A DNA stretch of 64,000 nucleotides from UBA5195 sp034432755 (GCA_034432755.1 DAOUBQ010000093.1:1-64000), one strand, 5' to 3'. Counted from the first letter of the stretch, positions 25,941-34,795 are shown. The notes: generated by a model not told the origin, from the letters alone. A program made the numbers and translations.

Positions 25941-25971
25941 AAAGACCCGCTAAATGCGCGGGTCTTTTTTC
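25941..25971. terminator. Strong, probably bidirectional terminator between speE and the GT2 gene
   Basis: AAGACCCGC-TAAATGC-GCGGGTCTT followed by TTTTTC on the plus strand; on the minus strand the arm is followed by TCGTTTC. It serves speE clearly and perhaps the convergent glycosyltransferase gene. Confidence 0.88.
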
Positions 25972-26001
25972 TTGCGCTGAATGCCTTCCCTTGAATCCTG
26001 A

Positions 26002-26940
26002 TTACTGATTACTGTCCTTTGGCGCTTCTCTCACCACATACAAGGGGCGGCCTTTGACTTCATCGTAAATCCGGCCAATGTATTCGCCCAGGATGCCGAG
26101 TGAAATCAACTGCACGCCCCCCAAAAAGAGAACTGAAATCAGGGTGGTGGTTTGTCCCTCAAAGAAGTGCGAGCCGGCCAGGCGCAGAGCCGCCACAATT
26201 GGGATGGCGAGGATAGCAACCCCTGCCGAAATGAAACCAAAGTAAGTGGCAACCTGTAAAGGGAAGTAGGAGAAGCCAGTGATGGCGTTGAGGGCCAATT
26301 TGAGCATTTTGCGGAAGGGGTATTTCGTCACCCCGGCATGGCGCGCGGCGCGTTTGTATTCTACGCCAATCTGTTTGAACCCAATCCACGAGGACATGCC
26401 GCGCAAGAAGCGGTGTTTCTCGCGCATGGAGTTCATCACATCCACCACTTTGCGGTCAATCAGGCGAAAATCACCCGTATCGAGCGGAATCTTGACATCG
26501 GTGATGCGATAAATCAACCGATAGAACAGAGAGGCGGTAAACAGTTTGAACCAGGATTCGCCTTCGCGCTCAGCGCGCACGGCGTAGACCACCTCGTAAC
26601 CTTCTTTCCACTTTTTTGCCAGTTCCAGAATGGTTTCGGGGGGGTCTTGCAAATCAGCGTCAATGACCACCATGGCCTGGCCGCGCGCATAATCTAGCCC
26701 GGCGGTGACGGCTATCTGGTGACCAAAGTTTCGGGCAAAAATAACCGGGCGTACCCGGCTGTCTTGCTCCGCCAGTTCGCGGATGCGGTCGGTGGAGCCG
26801 TCGGTGCAGCCGTCGTCAATCAGAATCAGTTCCCAGGGTTCCCCGGTCGAATCCATCACTTCACGAATGCGGCGATAGAGTTCGGGAATATTCTCGAACT
26901 CGTTGAAAATTGGGGCGATGATTGAGTAGGTAATGGGCAT
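26002..26940 (-). CDS. Family 2 glycosyltransferase, DPM1/GtrB type
   Basis: A 312-residue membrane-associated glycosyltransferase. The GT-A domain has ILIDDGCTDGSTD (residues 40-53), VVIDADLQDPPE (DxD region, about 93-104) and the acceptor-loop DTGDFRLIDRKVV and KHRFLRGMSSWIGF. Two hydrophobic segments follow (about 230-255 and 265-285). This layout is that of GtrB/YkoT-like enzymes, which load a sugar onto undecaprenyl phosphate. The donor sugar is unknown. Last gene of the thrC/AI-2E-transporter/GT2 operon, with three bases between it and the previous stop; its stop lies in a short ATTACTG repeat. Confidence 0.9.
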   Translation of the reverse strand: MPITYSIIAPIFNEFENIPELYRRIREVMDSTGEPWELILIDDGCTDGSTDRIRELAEQDSRVRPVIFARNFGHQIAVTAGLDYARGQAMVVIDADLQDPPETILELAKKWKEGYEVVYAVRAEREGESWFKLFTASLFYRLIYRITDVKIPLDTGDFRLIDRKVVDVMNSMREKHRFLRGMSSWIGFKQIGVEYKRAARHAGVTKYPFRKMLKLALNAITGFSYFPLQVATYFGFISAGVAILAIPIVAALRLAGSHFFEGQTTTLISVLFLGGVQLISLGILGEYIGRIYDEVKGRPLYVVREAPKDSNQ

Positions 26941-26943
26941 GGG

Positions 26944-28074
26944 TCAGTTCCTGTTGATTTTTTTGATGCGGCGGGGTGGGCTTACTATGGGCAGGGTGGT
27001 GCGTGGGGTATCCTCGAAGGGCGGCTGGTTTAATATCCGCCGAATCAGGTATTTGACAATGATGGCGGCCGAGGCCAGCACCGGCACAACCAGCAGCGCG
27101 CCCAAAATCCCGTTCAAGATGGTGGCGACCAGTATGACGACGAAAATCAAGCCTTCGTTCATGTGAATCATGCGGCCGATGATAAAGGGCCTGAGCCACA
27201 TATTCTTAAAGTTAATCAGGACAAAATACACAAGGAAGACAATCACCGTTACCCAGCCGTTCGAGAGCGGTATCCAGTTTGAGCCTTCCAGCAGGGTTAC
27301 GCCCATCGCCAGCGCCACCGCCAAGATAGGTCCCAGGTCAGGGATGAGCGTGAACAATCCGGCGATGACTCCCAGCACGAAAGCCCCCGGAATGCCCAGA
27401 ATATACCAGGCAATCGTGAAAACAATGCCAACGATGAACATCAGCAGAATTTGGCCGCGCAGGTATGCCATCCAGATATTGCGCACTTTGCCGTATAAGG
27501 TTTCCACTTCCCATCGGTAGGAAGCGGGGGCCAGGTCGAACAGCCATTCGCGTATCACCTGCCAGTGGGAGAGGAACAAATAGACCAGCACGATGATGAC
27601 CAGAAACCAGATAGTCCCGCGCGAGGTGGATTCGAGCAACAGGAAAGCGTCTTCTGGTACGGGCGCGAGCTCCATCGAGCGTAGACGCTTGAGGCTCTCG
27701 GCCAGTTGGGTCAGGTCGAATTCCAGCCCGCCCAGCAGAACCGGTGTGGAGAGGGTAGTCTCTAACTGTGTCAAGAGCGAGAGCAAATCTTGCGCTACGC
27801 CGGTTAGTTCGTCGAAGAAAATGGGGGTAATCGCAACTGGAAGGGTAATCAGCAACGCCAGGGCGGTGAAATAAACCAGGTTGACCGCCGCGCGCCGCGA
27901 GATGCGTTTGTTACGCGACAGTATCGCCACCGCCGGATTGACCAGATAGGCGATGAAAGCCGCTATCACTACTGGTTCAAGCGCTTCGCGCGCATAGTAA
28001 AGAAAGGCTACCAGGCCTGTAAAAAGCAAAATCCCAACCAGGTAGCGGAACGATAGGCTCCAGGCTGGCTTCAT
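26944..28074 (-). CDS. AI-2E/PerM-family membrane protein
   Basis: A 376-residue polytopic protein of the AI-2E transporter (UPF0118) family with about eight membrane helices. Family features: a first helix pair near the N-terminus (YLVGILLFTGLVAFLYYA), the long extracytoplasmic stretch at about 70-140, and the block VLGVIAGLFTLIPDLGPILA near residue 240. Members act as transporters or antiporters of varied substrates; the family name refers to E. coli TqsA. The start overlaps the thrC stop by four bases (ATGA), which indicates coupled translation. No relation between its role and threonine synthesis can be inferred. Confidence 0.88.
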   Translation of the reverse strand: MKPAWSLSFRYLVGILLFTGLVAFLYYAREALEPVVIAAFIAYLVNPAVAILSRNKRISRRAAVNLVYFTALALLITLPVAITPIFFDELTGVAQDLLSLLTQLETTLSTPVLLGGLEFDLTQLAESLKRLRSMELAPVPEDAFLLLESTSRGTIWFLVIIVLVYLFLSHWQVIREWLFDLAPASYRWEVETLYGKVRNIWMAYLRGQILLMFIVGIVFTIAWYILGIPGAFVLGVIAGLFTLIPDLGPILAVALAMGVTLLEGSNWIPLSNGWVTVIVFLVYFVLINFKNMWLRPFIIGRMIHMNEGLIFVVILVATILNGILGALLVVPVLASAAIIVKYLIRRILNQPPFEDTPRTTLPIVSPPRRIKKINRN

Positions 28075-29351
28075 AACAATTTTTTAACGGCCTCGAGGGT
28101 GGGTTCAATCACTGGAGCGGATATGACGGACTGCATGGCCGCCCGCACATCTTTCAGCCCGCTGCCGGTATTCAGCACCAAAACGGGCGCATCCGCTTCC
28201 AGCCACCCGCTGGTTTTTGCTGCCATCAAACCGGCCAGGGCGGTGGCCCCAGCGGGTTCTGCGAAGACCCCGTATCGGCCCAGGGTGGCGATTGCTTTGA
28301 GAATTTCGGCGTCTGGAACAGTGATATATGTCCCGCCGGTTTCCCTGGCGGCCCGCACCGCCCGCACCCCGTCACGTGGCAGGTCGACCGAGATGGAATC
28401 GGCCAGGGTGGTTGCGCGAACCGGAGTAATGGTTTCGGTGTTGGCGTGGAAGGCGTTGGCAACCGCCGCCGAGCCTTCGGCCTGTACGCCTACAATGCAC
28501 GGGATATGTTCGAGCCAGCCCAGTGCATGTAAATCCTTGAAGCCTTTGTGGATGCCTGAAATGATGTTCCCATCGCCGACGGAGACGAAGATGGTCAGGC
28601 GTGGGTGGTGCAGCGGCATAGTCGCTTCGATGGTCTTTTTGCCAAATCCTAGGCCAGCCTGTTGGTGCAGTCCCTCCCAAATTTCGTAAGCAGCGGTTTT
28701 TTTGCCTTCGGCGGTAAAGGGGTTGTAGCCGGTATTGCGGCAGTACCAGCCGAATTCATCGGCGGCTCTAACGGACAAATCGAAAGCGTCGTCGTAAGTT
28801 CCTTCAACGAGCAGGACTTTCGCCCCAAAGACCAGCAATTGCGCCACTTTAGCAGGCGGGGCAGTTTTGGGCGCGAAAATGACTGTTTTTTGGCCGACTG
28901 CTGCTCCCATGCCCGCCAGCGCCGCCCCAGCGTTGCCGGTGGATGCCGCTACGACGACTTCTGCCCTGATTTCGATGGCGCGCGCCACCACAATTGCGCT
29001 GGCGCGGTCCTTGAAGGAAGCCGTCGGGTTGCGGCTTTCGTCTTTGAGCCAGAGTTGTTTCAGGCCGAGTTCGGCGGCCAGGCGGGGCAGGGAAAGGATA
29101 GGGGTGCCGCCAGCCAGATTCAGCGAGGTCTGTTCCCCGCCCGGCGGGAAGGAAACCGGCAGGAGCGGCAGGTATTTCCATAGCGAGGCGTCATCCCGAC
29201 ACAGGAAGTCATCCGGCTGGTATTTTTTCTTGATGGAGTCGATATCTAATACGACATCCAGGTTGCCGCCGCAGGAACAGATGTAGGTGGCCTGCCCAGG
29301 CAGGTATTCTTGTTTGCACAGGGAGCAGCGATAGCCGAGGAAATGGCTCAT
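28071..29351 (-). CDS. thrC: Threonine synthase
   Basis: PLP enzyme of 426 residues that turns O-phosphohomoserine into threonine. The PLP lysine is K114 in NPTASFKDRAS; the phosphate loop STGNAGAAL follows. An N-terminal zinc ribbon (C9, C12, C25, C27: YRCSLCK...ICSCGG) is present as in many archaeal and Chloroflexota-type threonine synthases. The start is placed at the second in-frame Met, which has AAGGA a few bases upstream; the first, seven codons earlier, lacks one. First gene of a three-gene operon. Confidence 0.92.
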   Translation of the reverse strand: MSHFLGYRCSLCKQEYLPGQATYICSCGGNLDVVLDIDSIKKKYQPDDFLCRDDASLWKYLPLLPVSFPPGGEQTSLNLAGGTPILSLPRLAAELGLKQLWLKDESRNPTASFKDRASAIVVARAIEIRAEVVVAASTGNAGAALAGMGAAVGQKTVIFAPKTAPPAKVAQLLVFGAKVLLVEGTYDDAFDLSVRAADEFGWYCRNTGYNPFTAEGKKTAAYEIWEGLHQQAGLGFGKKTIEATMPLHHPRLTIFVSVGDGNIISGIHKGFKDLHALGWLEHIPCIVGVQAEGSAAVANAFHANTETITPVRATTLADSISVDLPRDGVRAVRAARETGGTYITVPDAEILKAIATLGRYGVFAEPAGATALAGLMAAKTSGWLEADAPVLVLNTGSGLKDVRAAMQSVISAPVIEPTLEAVKKLL

Positions 29352-29427
29352 AAAGCGTTCCTTATTTACCAATTATTATACTCTGCCTGCCCGGTAATCC
29401 TGATAACGGGTTGAGATTGGAGAGCGA

Positions 29428-29458
29428 AACATGCCCCACAGGAGCGCGGGGCATGTTT
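29428..29458 (-). terminator. Hairpin between the flotillin gene and thrC
   Basis: AACATGCCCC-(10)-GGGGCATGTT, a 10-bp perfect stem. On the minus strand only a short T run (TTTCG) follows; on the plus strand TTTGGGTTTGGTTTTTTT follows. Probably ends the flotillin transcript. Confidence 0.7.
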
Positions 29459-29496
29459 GGGTTTGGTTTTTTTGCGAGGGCGGAATGAATTCCGCA

Positions 29497-31734
29497 TTAC
29501 GCCTTTTTGTCCTCCGGCTCTGTCGCTGTGGTTGCCGCGGCGGTTGGCTGCTCATCAACATCCACCACCGTTTTGGCCTTCTTCTTGCCGTCGCCCAGGT
29601 CAATGCCAAATAGTTTGAGGATAGGCACGATGGGCAGGTCGCCCACGATGCGGAAGTTGGCGTCGTGGCGCAGCTTGTCCAGGCTGGTGGTCAGGTCTTC
29701 TTTGCCGGCGATGACCGGGGTGAGGCGTTCCACCAGGTCGGCCACTTTCAGGCTGGAGAAGACGCGCGGGTTGACCTCGGACATGACTTGTTGGATATAG
29801 GGCCGGAAGCCGGCGATGTTGTCACGCACCCAGTCTATGGTGGTGTTCTCGGCTTCGTCCACTTGCGCGCTGCTGACCCCACTGGTGTTGATGATGCGCC
29901 CAATCAGCGGCACTTCCTCGCCCAGCAGGTTGATGCTCTGCGAGAAACTCATCAGGTCGGTGATGATTTTGCCGGTCTGCCCGCCGGTTCCGTAGATGTG
30001 AACCTTGATTCCTGGCGCCATTGCCATGAAGGCTTCCTTGTAGGCCTCCACTTGCAGGGTGGCGAGCCGTTCGCGATGGGCGTGTTCGAGTTTCATCTTT
30101 TCGAGTTCAACCAGCACCGGGGCTTTTTCGTACAAATCAACCAGTTTTTGTTGGGCGCTGATTTCGACTTCTTTGAGCCGTTGGATTCGTTCCGCCTCGA
30201 CTTCGGCCTGGGCGCGGGCAATTTCGGCCTGGGCCAAGCCCTCGGCGCGGTTGACGACGACTTGCTTTTCGGCCACCTGCACGCGGGCGGCTTCCACTTC
30301 GGCTTCGGCCAGGCCTTGGGCAGCGGCTTCGGCGCGGGTGGCCTCGGCCCGAATTTTGGCGGCGCGGGCGCGTTTTTCGGTGGCGGTCGATTCGGCGTCG
30401 GCTTTAATCAGTTCGGCTTTGGTTTGGGCTTCAGTGCGCAATTGCAAGGCGCGGGCCTCGGCTTCGGCTTCCACTTTCAGCGATTCGCCCAATTTATTGG
30501 CCTCTACCAGGGCAATTTCTCGCGCGCGTTCAGCCGCGGCCAACTGTTCGGCGCGCAGCCGCTCGGCTTCGGCCTGGGTGCGCTCCGCTGCGCGTTCAAT
30601 TTGGCGGGCCTGCTCCATGGCCAGGCGCTCGGCTTCGGCTTTGGTTTCGGCCAATTTAATCGCCGCATTTTTCTGCTGTTCGAGGGCGCGCAATTCAGCC
30701 TCGCGCTCTTTTTGCAAACGGGCCAGGGTAGCGGCTTTTTCGGCTTCGGCCTGGCCCAGGGTTTGGGCCAGTTGCACTTTGGTCAGGTCGGTTTCGTGGG
30801 CAGCAGTGGCGGCGGCTTTTGCCAATTCCAGTTGTTTGACTTCCAGCTCGTGGCGGCGAATCGCCAGGGACTCTTGCTGAGAGAGGGTGGCGGTTTCAAC
30901 TTCCCGCTCAGCCTCTAGTCGTTCGGCAGCCAGTTTCTTTTCGGTGGCGGCGCGGATTTCAGCCTCGGTGCGCTCACGTGACTGGTCATCTTGTAGTTCT
31001 TGCACCTGTTCTTTGTTCGTGGCGATGCTGGTCTCTTTGGAAATGCGCGATTCGGCCTGCTCCACCAGTTTATGGTAAGCCATGCCTTCCAGCTTGGTGA
31101 TGGTCAGCAGCGCCAAGTCGTAGCCAAGTTCGGAAAGGATATTGTTGACCTTGGGAAAGGCGATTTCGGCCAATTTCTGGCGGTTGGCGATGATGTCTTG
31201 CAGCCCCATGGTTGCGGCGGCGGCAATCAATTCCGCTGTGCCGACCTCGGTAATCGTGTTGATGAGACCGCCTGTATCGAGACCCACGCGCTGGGCAGCG
31301 ACATCCGCTTTTTCGGGGTTGAGTTTGGCAACGGCGTGCGCCCACAGCCGAAAACTGACTTTGCTGTTATCGAGCGCTTCCACGCCTTCATCGTTGTTGC
31401 CGCGAATCGGGACGGTAAAACTGATGGTTTTGAGTTTGATGACCTGCGTGAGCGGGTTCAACCAATAACGGGAAGGGCGCGCGGCGCTCTGTCCGAACAC
31501 CTTGCGGTCGTTAGACATGGCCGCAATGTGCAGACCATCCCCAACGACGACGTGGATTTCATCAGGCGGGACGATGATGCGGCGACCAAAGCCGAACACA
31601 TTTCGCGTGCGGTCGGCCTGGGTGCGCAAAGCCGAGACGCTGGTGTTGAACTCTTCCAACTGCTGTTCGGACCTGCGCTGGGATGACGTGGTCTGGGCGG
31701 CTTGCGGGGCGTCGGGCTTTTGTTTGTTGTCCAT
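29497..31734 (-). CDS. Flotillin-like SPFH/band-7 protein
   Basis: A 745-residue protein. An SPFH/band-7 domain spans about residues 45-240 (RRIIVPPDEIHVVVGDG, LISTITEVGTAEL-type region); then about 320 residues of Ala/Glu/Gln-rich coiled coil with the A-E-A repeats typical of flotillins; then the flotillin C-terminus (VHIYGTGGQTGKIITDLM). Flotillins scaffold ordered membrane regions. No transmembrane helix is visible at the N-terminus, unlike YuaF-associated FloT, so membrane attachment must be by the SPFH surface or a partner. AAGGAGCAAGG precedes the ATG. Its low-complexity codons create long antisense frames that are not genes. Confidence 0.88.
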   Translation of the reverse strand: MDNKQKPDAPQAAQTTSSQRRSEQQLEEFNTSVSALRTQADRTRNVFGFGRRIIVPPDEIHVVVGDGLHIAAMSNDRKVFGQSAARPSRYWLNPLTQVIKLKTISFTVPIRGNNDEGVEALDNSKVSFRLWAHAVAKLNPEKADVAAQRVGLDTGGLINTITEVGTAELIAAAATMGLQDIIANRQKLAEIAFPKVNNILSELGYDLALLTITKLEGMAYHKLVEQAESRISKETSIATNKEQVQELQDDQSRERTEAEIRAATEKKLAAERLEAEREVETATLSQQESLAIRRHELEVKQLELAKAAATAAHETDLTKVQLAQTLGQAEAEKAATLARLQKEREAELRALEQQKNAAIKLAETKAEAERLAMEQARQIERAAERTQAEAERLRAEQLAAAERAREIALVEANKLGESLKVEAEAEARALQLRTEAQTKAELIKADAESTATEKRARAAKIRAEATRAEAAAQGLAEAEVEAARVQVAEKQVVVNRAEGLAQAEIARAQAEVEAERIQRLKEVEISAQQKLVDLYEKAPVLVELEKMKLEHAHRERLATLQVEAYKEAFMAMAPGIKVHIYGTGGQTGKIITDLMSFSQSINLLGEEVPLIGRIINTSGVSSAQVDEAENTTIDWVRDNIAGFRPYIQQVMSEVNPRVFSSLKVADLVERLTPVIAGKEDLTTSLDKLRHDANFRIVGDLPIVPILKLFGIDLGDGKKKAKTVVDVDEQPTAAATTATEPEDKKA

Positions 31735-31838
31735 CCTTGCTCCTTTTCAAAATGTCACCGTCGGGAAAAAGCCATGCCGAACCGGTGAGGGACGGTTGTT
31801 TATACAGATATTCGTAGATGATGGGAAAAAGTTTCGGG

Positions 31839-32106
31839 TTATGGCTTCTCGATATATTTTACCCCAGGTAAATCTTTGAAATGGGCATCCTGCGTCCAGG
31901 TCAACAATTTTCCCGTCTGAAATGATACCGACGGCATCCCGCGCGGCCTCCCGGCTAGAAATTTGTGACAACCTTTCATAGACTTCGTAGAGAATGATTG
32001 TCGGCACAAGCAGGTTTTCGGAATCCTGCGCCGCTGATTCGAAGAAATGGGCGTTGGGCAGATCGCCAAGATATTCCAGCCAGCCAGACGAATCAACGAT
32101 GTTCAT
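31839..32106 (-). pseudogene. Broken PIN-domain toxin (VapC-like)
   Basis: The N-terminal 75 or so residues are a normal PIN domain (MNIVDSSGWLEYLG with the first catalytic Asp, EVYERLSQISSREAARDAVG). After ISDGKIVD the reading frame no longer matches; the family's C-terminal strand (LLTWTQDAHFKDLPGVKYIE) is instead in another frame, ending at 31839. The stretch between, which in PIN toxins holds the ADSxIxATA acidic residues (about 40 codons), is missing. So an internal deletion plus frameshift removed the active site. The frame actually translated would run to 31747 with an unrelated tail. The start overlaps the antitoxin stop by four bases. Confidence 0.85.
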
Positions 32107-32315
32107 ACCCGCTCCGTCTCGTCTCGCTCAATGTTTGAATCAATTCCTTTCAAGTAGCCGCGCGCATCTTTGACGTGCGGCACAATGACCATGTGAATAT
32201 CATCGTCATAGCAGATAAATTTGACTCGCTGACCGGGCTTGATGTTGAACTTCTGCCGGATTTCGCGGGGAATGACCACCTGGTATTTTGTGGATACGGT
32301 TGTCGTTTCAATCAT
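32103..32315 (-). CDS. AbrB-type antitoxin (VapB-like)
   Basis: A 70-residue SpoVT/AbrB-domain protein: TTVSTKYQVVIPREIRQKFN and GQRVKFICYDDD are the classic swapped-hairpin DNA-binding signature. The ATG has GGAG a few bases upstream; a longer frame to 32429 would add 38 residues with no family match and is rejected. As the first gene of a VapBC-type pair it should neutralise the toxin and repress the operon. The partner toxin is broken, so this may be a leftover antitoxin still acting as a regulator or protecting against a toxin elsewhere. Confidence 0.88.
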   Translation of the reverse strand: MIETTTVSTKYQVVIPREIRQKFNIKPGQRVKFICYDDDIHMVIVPHVKDARGYLKGIDSNIERDETERV

Positions 32316-32442
32316 GTTTTCTCCAATCGATAGAAAAAACGTAATACGATTTTGTCGTTTTAGCATATATTGGGCAATTTTCCATGTAAAAAGGCAGCAA
32401 TTCCAAATCTGAAATTCTCTAACGCACATTTTGAATTTTTTA

Positions 32443-32500
32443 CCGCCAAGAGCGCGAAGAACGCCAAGGGTTAAAGGGCGTCTTTGCGTTCCTGGCGGGC
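32443..32500. repeat. Imperfect long inverted repeat
   Basis: CCGCCAAGAGCGCGAAGAAC...GTCTTTGCGTTCCTGGCGG: the arms pair over about 22 positions with several mismatches. The sequence is of the CGCCAAG/CGCGAAG repeat type related to those near 60-130 and 21350. Confidence 0.6.
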
Positions 32501-32652
32501 TGCGCGGTGAATTTCTGGCGTTTGTATGGCAGCAAATTCCACAATTCGGTTCGTTTTTGACGATTGGAACCCTGTTTGTGGGAGAAATCAGTCAAAATTT
32601 TGCTGAAAATCAGCCTTGGGTGAGAAGAAAAATATTCATGCACCAAAGCCGA

Positions 32653-32803
32653 CGGTTTGAGAAAATCTGAACCGTAACGCCTGACAGCGTTAGAAACTTT
32701 GAATAGGGAATGGCTGGAATTTCAAGATAAGCCATACAAAAAACACCCTTTTATCCTTTTATCCTGTTACACAAATTGGCGATTTCAGATTTGGAATCGC
32801 TGG
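32653..32803 (+). repeat. 151-bp dispersed element, copy 2
   Basis: About 97% identical to 21424-21574 (four substitutions, no gaps). An inverted partial copy of its 3' hairpin lies at 32400-32417. Confidence 0.9.
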
Positions 32804-32819
32804 CGCCATTTGTTCAATC

Positions 32820-32848
32820 TTGCGCGTTTTTGGTCTTTGTGCTAAAAT
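32820..32848 (+). promoter_or_regulatory. Promoter of the nusA operon
   Basis: TTGCGC (32820-32825), 17-base spacer, TAAAAT (32843-32848). The transcript would start near 32855 and pass through the hairpin at 32880-32904. Confidence 0.65.
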
Positions 32849-32879
32849 CTAAGCCGTTCGACCAATACCGCAAGCACCG

Positions 32880-32904
32880 AAAAGTGGGCGCCCCCCACTT
32901 TTTT
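32880..32904 (+). terminator. Terminator-like hairpin in the nusA leader
   Basis: AAAGTGGG-CGCCC-CCCACTTTTTT: an eight-base stem with six Ts, between the promoter and the nusA start. As NusA itself acts on hairpin-dependent pausing and termination, this could be an attenuator of its own operon. Confidence 0.65.
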
Positions 32905-32956
32905 GCTTGAAAGGGTACAATTATCCGGGTTTGTTCACGCGGGAGTTCGTGCAGGT

Positions 32957-34795
32957 ATGAAAAACGAGTTTAGTCTGGCTTTCAACGAAGTGTTGGAAGA
33001 GAAACAACTTCCTAAGGAAGTCATTTTGAGCGCGTTGGAATCGGCAATGATTTCGGCCTATCGCCGAGCGGTTAATGCTTCCAGCGCCCAGCAGGTGGAA
33101 GCAAAAGTAGACCCCGACACCGGTAAGGTGACGATTTACGCCGAAAAAGAAGTCGTAGAAAGTGTGATGGATGAGCGTACCGAAGTGTTGCTTGGAGAGG
33201 CGCGCAAGGTCAATCCGCTCTGCCAGATAGGCGATATGGTCATTGTGGAAAGCACGCCGCGCGATTTTGGGCGAGTCGCCGCCCAAACCGCCCGCCAGGT
33301 TATTCAACAGCGCATTCGCGAGGCGGAGCGTGGCGCACAGATGCAATATTTCGAGCGCCAGTTGGGTGAAATTGTCAGCGGTGTGGTGCAGGCCACCAAC
33401 CCGCAAAGCACCACCATCGGGCTGGATATGAAGGCCGAAGGCGTTATGCCCGCCAACCAGAAAATCCCCGGCGAGCGTTTCCGCGTACATGACCGGGTGC
33501 GCTCCATTATCATGGAAATCAAGGACGGTTCGCGCGGCCCGCAGATTATTCTTTCGCGCGCACACCGCAACTTCCTGCGCCGCCTGCTCGAAAACGAAGT
33601 CCCCGAAATTTATCATGGCATCGTCGAAATTCGCGCGATTGCGCGTGAGCCCGGCCAGCGCGCCAAGGTGGCGGTTTCGGCCACCCAGGCGGGAGTTGAC
33701 CCGGTTGGTGCGTGCGTAGGTGTTAAGGGCGTCCGAATCCAGGCGATTGTGAAGGAACTGCACGACGAAAAAATTGACATCATCGAGTGGAATCCCGACC
33801 CGGTGGTGTATATCTCCAAAGCAATCAGCCCGGCGCGCGTCAGCGGCGTGTATCTCTCTGACGGTGAAAAGACCGCCACGGTCGTGGTGATGGAAGACCA
33901 ACTTTCGCTGGCGATTGGCCGCGATGGGCAGAATGCCCGCCTGGCTGCCAAACTGACCGGCTGGCGCATTGACATCAAGAGCGTGAGCGAGGCTGCGTCT
34001 GACGCATTGAGCCGCCTGCAATCTGAACCCTCGATGCAGCAGATGGCACAAGCGGAGCAGGACAACCTGCCGCTCATCACCGAAATCCTGGCGAAGAAAG
34101 CCGAAGGCCGCCCGCTGACCCCTGAAGAATATCAGGCGATGGCACAATTCGTTGACCGGGTGGAACGTCGCACCATTGAACGGCAACGCGCCGTAGAGCA
34201 AGAATCTGCCGAAAAATTGGCCGAAGCCCGCGCCGGTCTCCCCGATATTGCTTTTACGCAGCCACTCGATGTATTGGGCCTGCCCGAACATGTTTATAAT
34301 ATTCTGACGGAAGCCGATTACCGCACCGCTGGCGACTTGTTGTTGGCGATGAAGATTTCTCGCGACCGGGTGCTGGGCTTGCCTGGGATTGGCCCCAAGG
34401 CCATGCAGGCGATTAATACCGCTGTAGCCGAAGCGACCTTCCATGTAGAGGAACCCCCCGTGGCTGAAGAAGTGGCCAAGGTGTTTGCCGAAGCGCCTGC
34501 ACTGGCTGAAGAAACGCCAATCTCTGAAACCGCTCCCGAGGTGGCCGTGGAGGCTGAAGCCCCTGCGCCGGTTGCTGCACCCGAAGAAGAACCCGAGGCC
34601 GAAGCAACGTTTGAAGAATTGTTCAAGCTGCGTCCCGAATCCTTTGTCCCTGTTGCTGATGATGAAGCCGATAAGAAGGACAAGAAGGGCAAGAAGGGCA
34701 AGAAAGCGGTTGAGTATGAATTTGACGAAGACCGTGGAGAAGTCGTGGGCCGCAAAAAGCACAAACGTGGCGATGACTTGTTCGCAGATTGGTAA
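32957..34795 (+). CDS. nusA: Transcription termination/antitermination factor NusA
   Basis: About 612 residues from MKNEFSLAFNEVLEE, the normal NusA beginning; a TTG 18 codons earlier is rejected. Order: RNAP-binding N-terminal domain (1-125), S1 domain (about 130-200), KH1-KH2 (VDPVGACVGVKGVRIQAIV and IGRDGQNARLAAKLTGWRID), then a helix-hairpin-helix (RVLGLPGIGPKAMQAIN, about 485) and an acidic tail ending in a Lys-rich segment (DKKDKKGKKGKK) and FADW. The C-terminal extension is longer than in B. subtilis. Leads the ylxR-infB-rbfA-nrnA-truB-ribF operon. Confidence 0.95.
   Translation: MKNEFSLAFNEVLEEKQLPKEVILSALESAMISAYRRAVNASSAQQVEAKVDPDTGKVTIYAEKEVVESVMDERTEVLLGEARKVNPLCQIGDMVIVESTPRDFGRVAAQTARQVIQQRIREAERGAQMQYFERQLGEIVSGVVQATNPQSTTIGLDMKAEGVMPANQKIPGERFRVHDRVRSIIMEIKDGSRGPQIILSRAHRNFLRRLLENEVPEIYHGIVEIRAIAREPGQRAKVAVSATQAGVDPVGACVGVKGVRIQAIVKELHDEKIDIIEWNPDPVVYISKAISPARVSGVYLSDGEKTATVVVMEDQLSLAIGRDGQNARLAAKLTGWRIDIKSVSEAASDALSRLQSEPSMQQMAQAEQDNLPLITEILAKKAEGRPLTPEEYQAMAQFVDRVERRTIERQRAVEQESAEKLAEARAGLPDIAFTQPLDVLGLPEHVYNILTEADYRTAGDLLLAMKISRDRVLGLPGIGPKAMQAINTAVAEATFHVEEPPVAEEVAKVFAEAPALAEETPISETAPEVAVEAEAPAPVAAPEEEPEAEATFEELFKLRPESFVPVADDEADKKDKKGKKGKKAVEYEFDEDRGEVVGRKKHKRGDDLFADW

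Larger units (their letters stand above)
32316..32956. other. Long intergenic region upstream of nusA with several repeats
   Basis: 640 bases without a gene. In order: an inverted fragment of the dispersed element's end (AATTCCAAATCTGAAATT, 32400-32417), an imperfect long hairpin (32443-32500), the 151-bp element (32653-32803), a promoter (32820-32848), and a terminator-like hairpin (32880-32904). In most bacteria rimP precedes nusA; it is not here. Confidence 0.7.

Noticed and set aside
29665..30918. Long Phe/Gly/Gln-rich frame opposite the flotillin gene
   Set aside because: Antisense of an Ala/Glu/Gln coiled coil, which yields Phe/Gly/Ala-rich shadows; no ribosome binding site or family match.
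31747..31838. C-terminal extension of the PIN toxin frame to 31747
   Set aside because: This is the shifted frame after the deletion; the residues do not match PIN domains, so the pseudogene is given as 31839-32106.
32903..32956. TTG start for nusA 18 codons upstream
   Set aside because: The extra residues overlap the terminator-like hairpin and do not match the conserved NusA N-terminus, which begins at MKNEF.
32921..34762. 613-codon open frame on the minus strand across nusA
   Set aside because: It mirrors nusA exactly, has no motif, and comes from the bias of the true frame; nusA domains are unambiguous.
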